A stretch of DNA of 64,000 bases, taken from Butyricimonas paravirosa (GTDB lineage Bacteria; Bacteroidota; Bacteroidia; Bacteroidales; Marinifilaceae). The position numbers and the translations under genes are program-made. Every line of letters starts with the position of its first letter. The stretch's first letter is position 1. The notes under the pieces were generated by a model. The model was not told the DNA's origin. It saw only the letters and a list, made by a program, of their open reading frames with translations, and searched no databases. The DNA is taken from the NCBI RefSeq assembly GCF_032878955.1, contig NZ_CP043839.1, positions 4,030,001 to 4,094,000 on the forward strand, in the 5' to 3' direction. Positions 61,901-64,000 of this stretch are shown piece by piece.

Positions 61901-62917
61901 ATGGCAGAACAATATACACCGAAAGATTTTAAGAGCAACCAGGAGATTCGTTGGTGTCCGGGTTGCGGTGACCATGGTATCATTAACTCCGTACAGAAAG
62001 CCATGGCTGAATTGGGGTACCCGAAAGAATCGTGGGCAGTTATTTCCGGAATCGGATGTTCTTCCCGTTTCCCCTATTACATGAATACTTATGGTTTTCA
62101 TACGATTCATGGACGGGCTGCTGCTATCGCATCCGGAGCTAAAAGTGCTAATCCGAAATTGAATGTCCTTCAAGTTTCCGGTGACGGTGACGCTTTGGCT
62201 ATTGGTGGTAACCACTTTATTCATGCTATTCGTCGTAATATCGATATTACCACTTTGGTGTTTAATAACGAGATTTATGGGCTAACGAAAGGACAATATT
62301 CTCCGACCACGAAGTTGGGTACGAAAACTAAAACTTCTCCTTACGGGACAATCGAAACTCCGTTTAACCCGGGAGAGTTGGTAATCGGTGCGCAAGGAAG
62401 ATTCTTCGCTCGTACGTTGGATATGAATATCAACTTGAGTGCAGAAGTTATCGAGGCCGGTGTGCGTCATAAAGGTACTGCTGTCGTGGAAATTCTTCAG
62501 AATTGCGTGATCTTTGCTGACGGGGTTCACTCCGCTATCACGGATAAAGAGATGAAGGAAGAGCGTCAATTGATCTTGAGACATGGCGAACCGATGGTTT
62601 TCGGAAAGAACAAGGATAAAGGTATCATGTTTGATATGAAGGCCGGTAAGTTGAAAGTTGTTGAGATCGGTAAGGATGGTATCACGTTGGATGATATTAT
62701 GGTACATGATGCTCACAGCGAAAATCCTTCTATGCATTGGATGCTGGTACACATGAAAGCTCCGGAATATCCCGTGGCTTTAGGTGTGATCCGTGACGTG
62801 GAAGGTACGACTTATAATGATGCATTGGATGCCCAGATTGAGAACGTGAAGGCAAAATCTTCTATCCATTGTGTTGAAGATTTATTGAACAGCGGAGACG
62901 TTTGGGAAGTAAAATAA
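61901..62917 (+). CDS. korB: 2-oxoglutarate:ferredoxin oxidoreductase, beta subunit
   Basis: A 338-aa thiamine diphosphate-binding subunit. RWCPGCGDHGI carries cysteines of an iron-sulfur cluster, and GDGDALAIGGNHFIHA followed by NNEIYGLTKGQYSPTT binds thiamine diphosphate and Mg. It is translated with korA (two bases apart) and ends at a strong terminator. No separate ferredoxin-like delta subunit is adjacent. Confidence 0.93.
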   Translation: MAEQYTPKDFKSNQEIRWCPGCGDHGIINSVQKAMAELGYPKESWAVISGIGCSSRFPYYMNTYGFHTIHGRAAAIASGAKSANPKLNVLQVSGDGDALAIGGNHFIHAIRRNIDITTLVFNNEIYGLTKGQYSPTTKLGTKTKTSPYGTIETPFNPGELVIGAQGRFFARTLDMNINLSAEVIEAGVRHKGTAVVEILQNCVIFADGVHSAITDKEMKEERQLILRHGEPMVFGKNKDKGIMFDMKAGKLKVVEIGKDGITLDDIMVHDAHSENPSMHWMLVHMKAPEYPVALGVIRDVEGTTYNDALDAQIENVKAKSSIHCVEDLLNSGDVWEVK

Positions 62918-62934
62918 TGGTTTTTAATATGTAG

Positions 62935-62963
62935 AAAAGTCCGAGTTTAAAGCTCGGACTTTT
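62935..62963. terminator. Bidirectional terminator after korB
   Basis: An 11-bp stem (62935-62945 with 62953-62963, core AGTCCGAG/CTCGGACT) is followed by TTTTTT on + and preceded by A residues. It can also serve the GH92 gene on the minus strand. Confidence 0.85.
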
Positions 62964-62972
62964 TTGTTTTGT

Positions 62973-64000
62973 TTATTTGGAATGGGGCATGGATGCAATT
63001 CCCCAACGGGTATTGGGGGTAGAATCCATTTGTAGTTTCAAGTGTCCGCCGTTTATAATTTCCCGCCGATAGAACCAGCAATCTTCTAACGGTTGCCCGT
63101 TGAGTGTTGCGGACTGCACGTAATAATGATCGGGAGCATTGTTTTCTGTTTCAATCACGAGTGTTTTACCGGAATAGTACCGGGGATCGAGTTTGATCGT
63201 GATTTTGTGGAATTTAGGACTACCGATTTGGTAAGAAGGGGTGATGTTGGTTCCTCCCTGCACGTCGAATAAGCCCATGGCAGCCATGACATACCAGGCT
63301 CCTAATTGTCCTTGATCTTCGTCCTGTCCGTAGCCGTAACCGTGTTCCGGTGTGGTTCCGTAGAACTCATCACAGATTAACCGGGTGTATAGTTGTGTCA
63401 ACCACGGTTTGCCGGAATAGTTGAATAGCCAAGCATCGTGTAGGCAGGGTTGATTTCCTTGATTGTATAATTTCTCGACACCGGAAAAACTATCAATCTC
63501 TTTTCCTCCACCAAACTGTGTTTTCCGGGATTCGATAAATGTTTTTTCCAGTCTTTCGTTGAAAAGATCGATTCCCATGAGGTTTATCAAACCTTGGATG
63601 TCATGGGGAACATACCAAGTGTATTGTGCGGCATTTCCTTCTTGGAATCCTTTCCAACCTTTCAGAGGGTCGAAGTCTTTCATGAAACTGCCATCCATTT
63701 CACGGGGACGCATATATTTTGTTTCCGGGTCGAATAGATTTTTGTAGGCGTACGAGTATTGTATGAGGGTGTCGTAGACAGCTGTTTTCCCGAGAGCTTT
63801 GGCCATTTGTGCCGCCGCGTAACAGCTGAAGGCGTATTCCAGCGTGTGGGATGCCCCGAAGTTGCAGACCCAGTTATTGGGATACAGATAATCTTTCAAA
63901 GGAACAAAGCCTTGTTTGATAAAGTATTCATTGTCGTATTTCCCGTTCCCCATATCCCGTCCTTTGTATTCTAGTTCGTTTTTACAGATGGCACTCCAGG
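62973..64000 (-). CDS. GH92-family alpha-mannosidase, C-terminal part (cut by the window end)
   Basis: The frame is open from the stop at 62973 to the end of the window, so the 5' part lies outside. About 340 residues of the GH92 (alpha/alpha)6 barrel are visible. Motifs are QYTWYVPHDIQGLI (near the calcium and substrate site) and EDQGQLGAWYVMAAMGLFDVQ, with the catalytic acid/base region. The C-terminal domain ends in the usual beta strands. The enzyme removes alpha-1,2-linked mannose from glycans. The ATG at 63953 is internal, not the start. Confidence 0.9.
   Translation of the reverse strand, partial: WSAICKNELEYKGRDMGNGKYDNEYFIKQGFVPLKDYLYPNNWVCNFGASHTLEYAFSCYAAAQMAKALGKTAVYDTLIQYSYAYKNLFDPETKYMRPREMDGSFMKDFDPLKGWKGFQEGNAAQYTWYVPHDIQGLINLMGIDLFNERLEKTFIESRKTQFGGGKEIDSFSGVEKLYNQGNQPCLHDAWLFNYSGKPWLTQLYTRLICDEFYGTTPEHGYGYGQDEDQGQLGAWYVMAAMGLFDVQGGTNITPSYQIGSPKFHKITIKLDPRYYSGKTLVIETENNAPDHYYVQSATLNGQPLEDCWFYRREIINGGHLKLQMDSTPNTRWGIASMPHSK

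Noticed and set aside
1..64000. CRISPR array or rRNA operon
   Set aside because: No regularly spaced repeats with unique spacers and no rRNA sequence were seen. The tandem heptads are contiguous and short.

Overview
The window looks like chromosome from a gut-type member of the Bacteroidota (order Bacteroidales). The evidence is a SusC/SusD outer-membrane locus with an ECF sigma factor and a FecR-type anti-sigma factor, a NigD-like lipoprotein, DUF4293/DUF3467/DUF3822/DUF4843/PKD-like families, and many promoters of the Bacteroidetes form TTG/TTTG-N19-21-TAnnTTTG. The gene set and sequence style suggest Odoribacteraceae (Odoribacter/Butyricimonas). That placement is inference only, since no rRNA gene is present.

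Layout. (1) 1-5313 is the end of an integrated element on the minus strand: two unrecognised AT-rich genes, a SAM-like tyrosine integrase, and a complete IS256/Mutator-type insertion sequence whose inverted repeat now covers the integrase start. (2) 5376-5642 is a tRNA-Gly/tRNA-Tyr transcript with promoter and terminator, followed by a NigD-like lipoprotein. (3) 6584-14728 is a full phosphate-starvation cluster, read right to left: porin, pstS, pstC, pstA, pstB, phoU, phoB, phoR. Direct repeats with an 11-bp period, arranged like a Pho box, lie upstream of pstS and of the porin. (4) 14743-24070 is housekeeping: rsmD, DUF3822, a RecD-like helicase, a phosphohexomutase, rplS, a C69 dipeptidase, DUF4293 and a nucleoside phosphorylase. 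(5) 24528-26548 is an AT-rich pair of exported proteins of unknown function, the first with an 11-cysteine linker. (6) 26622-31056 holds rny, a probable 6S RNA, zapA, a coiled-coil partner, an M23 peptidase and a TPR protein. (7) 31524-42147 is a nutrient-uptake locus: ECF sigma, thioredoxin-fold lumenal protein, FecR, SusC, SusD (frameshifted), DUF4843 lipoprotein and PKD-like lipoprotein. A nearly identical 36-bp sequence precedes both the thioredoxin gene and fecR and is probably the promoter read by this sigma factor. (8) 42229-56944 is the translation/transcription core: rpsU, xerC, hpf, tuf, tRNA-Trp, secE, nusG, rplKAJL, rpoBC and DUF3467. (9) 57000-64000 holds corA, an MscS-type channel, korAB and the C-terminal part of a GH92 mannosidase that runs off the window.

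Working together: the Pho cluster combines outer-membrane entry (porin), periplasmic capture (PstS), ATP-driven import (PstCAB) and signalling (PhoU, PhoR, PhoB) under what looks like its own PhoB sites. The sigma/FecR/SusCD locus looks like a self-contained sensory uptake unit in which substrate binding at SusC would release the sigma factor. Intergenic spacers carry a recurring 7-bp repeat pattern, often folded into inverted repeats, and two larger palindromic intergenic elements.

The least explained items are the two-gene exported pair at 24528-26548, the element-borne genes at 234-2756, the heptad-repeat spacers, and the leader with an internal terminator before rpsU.
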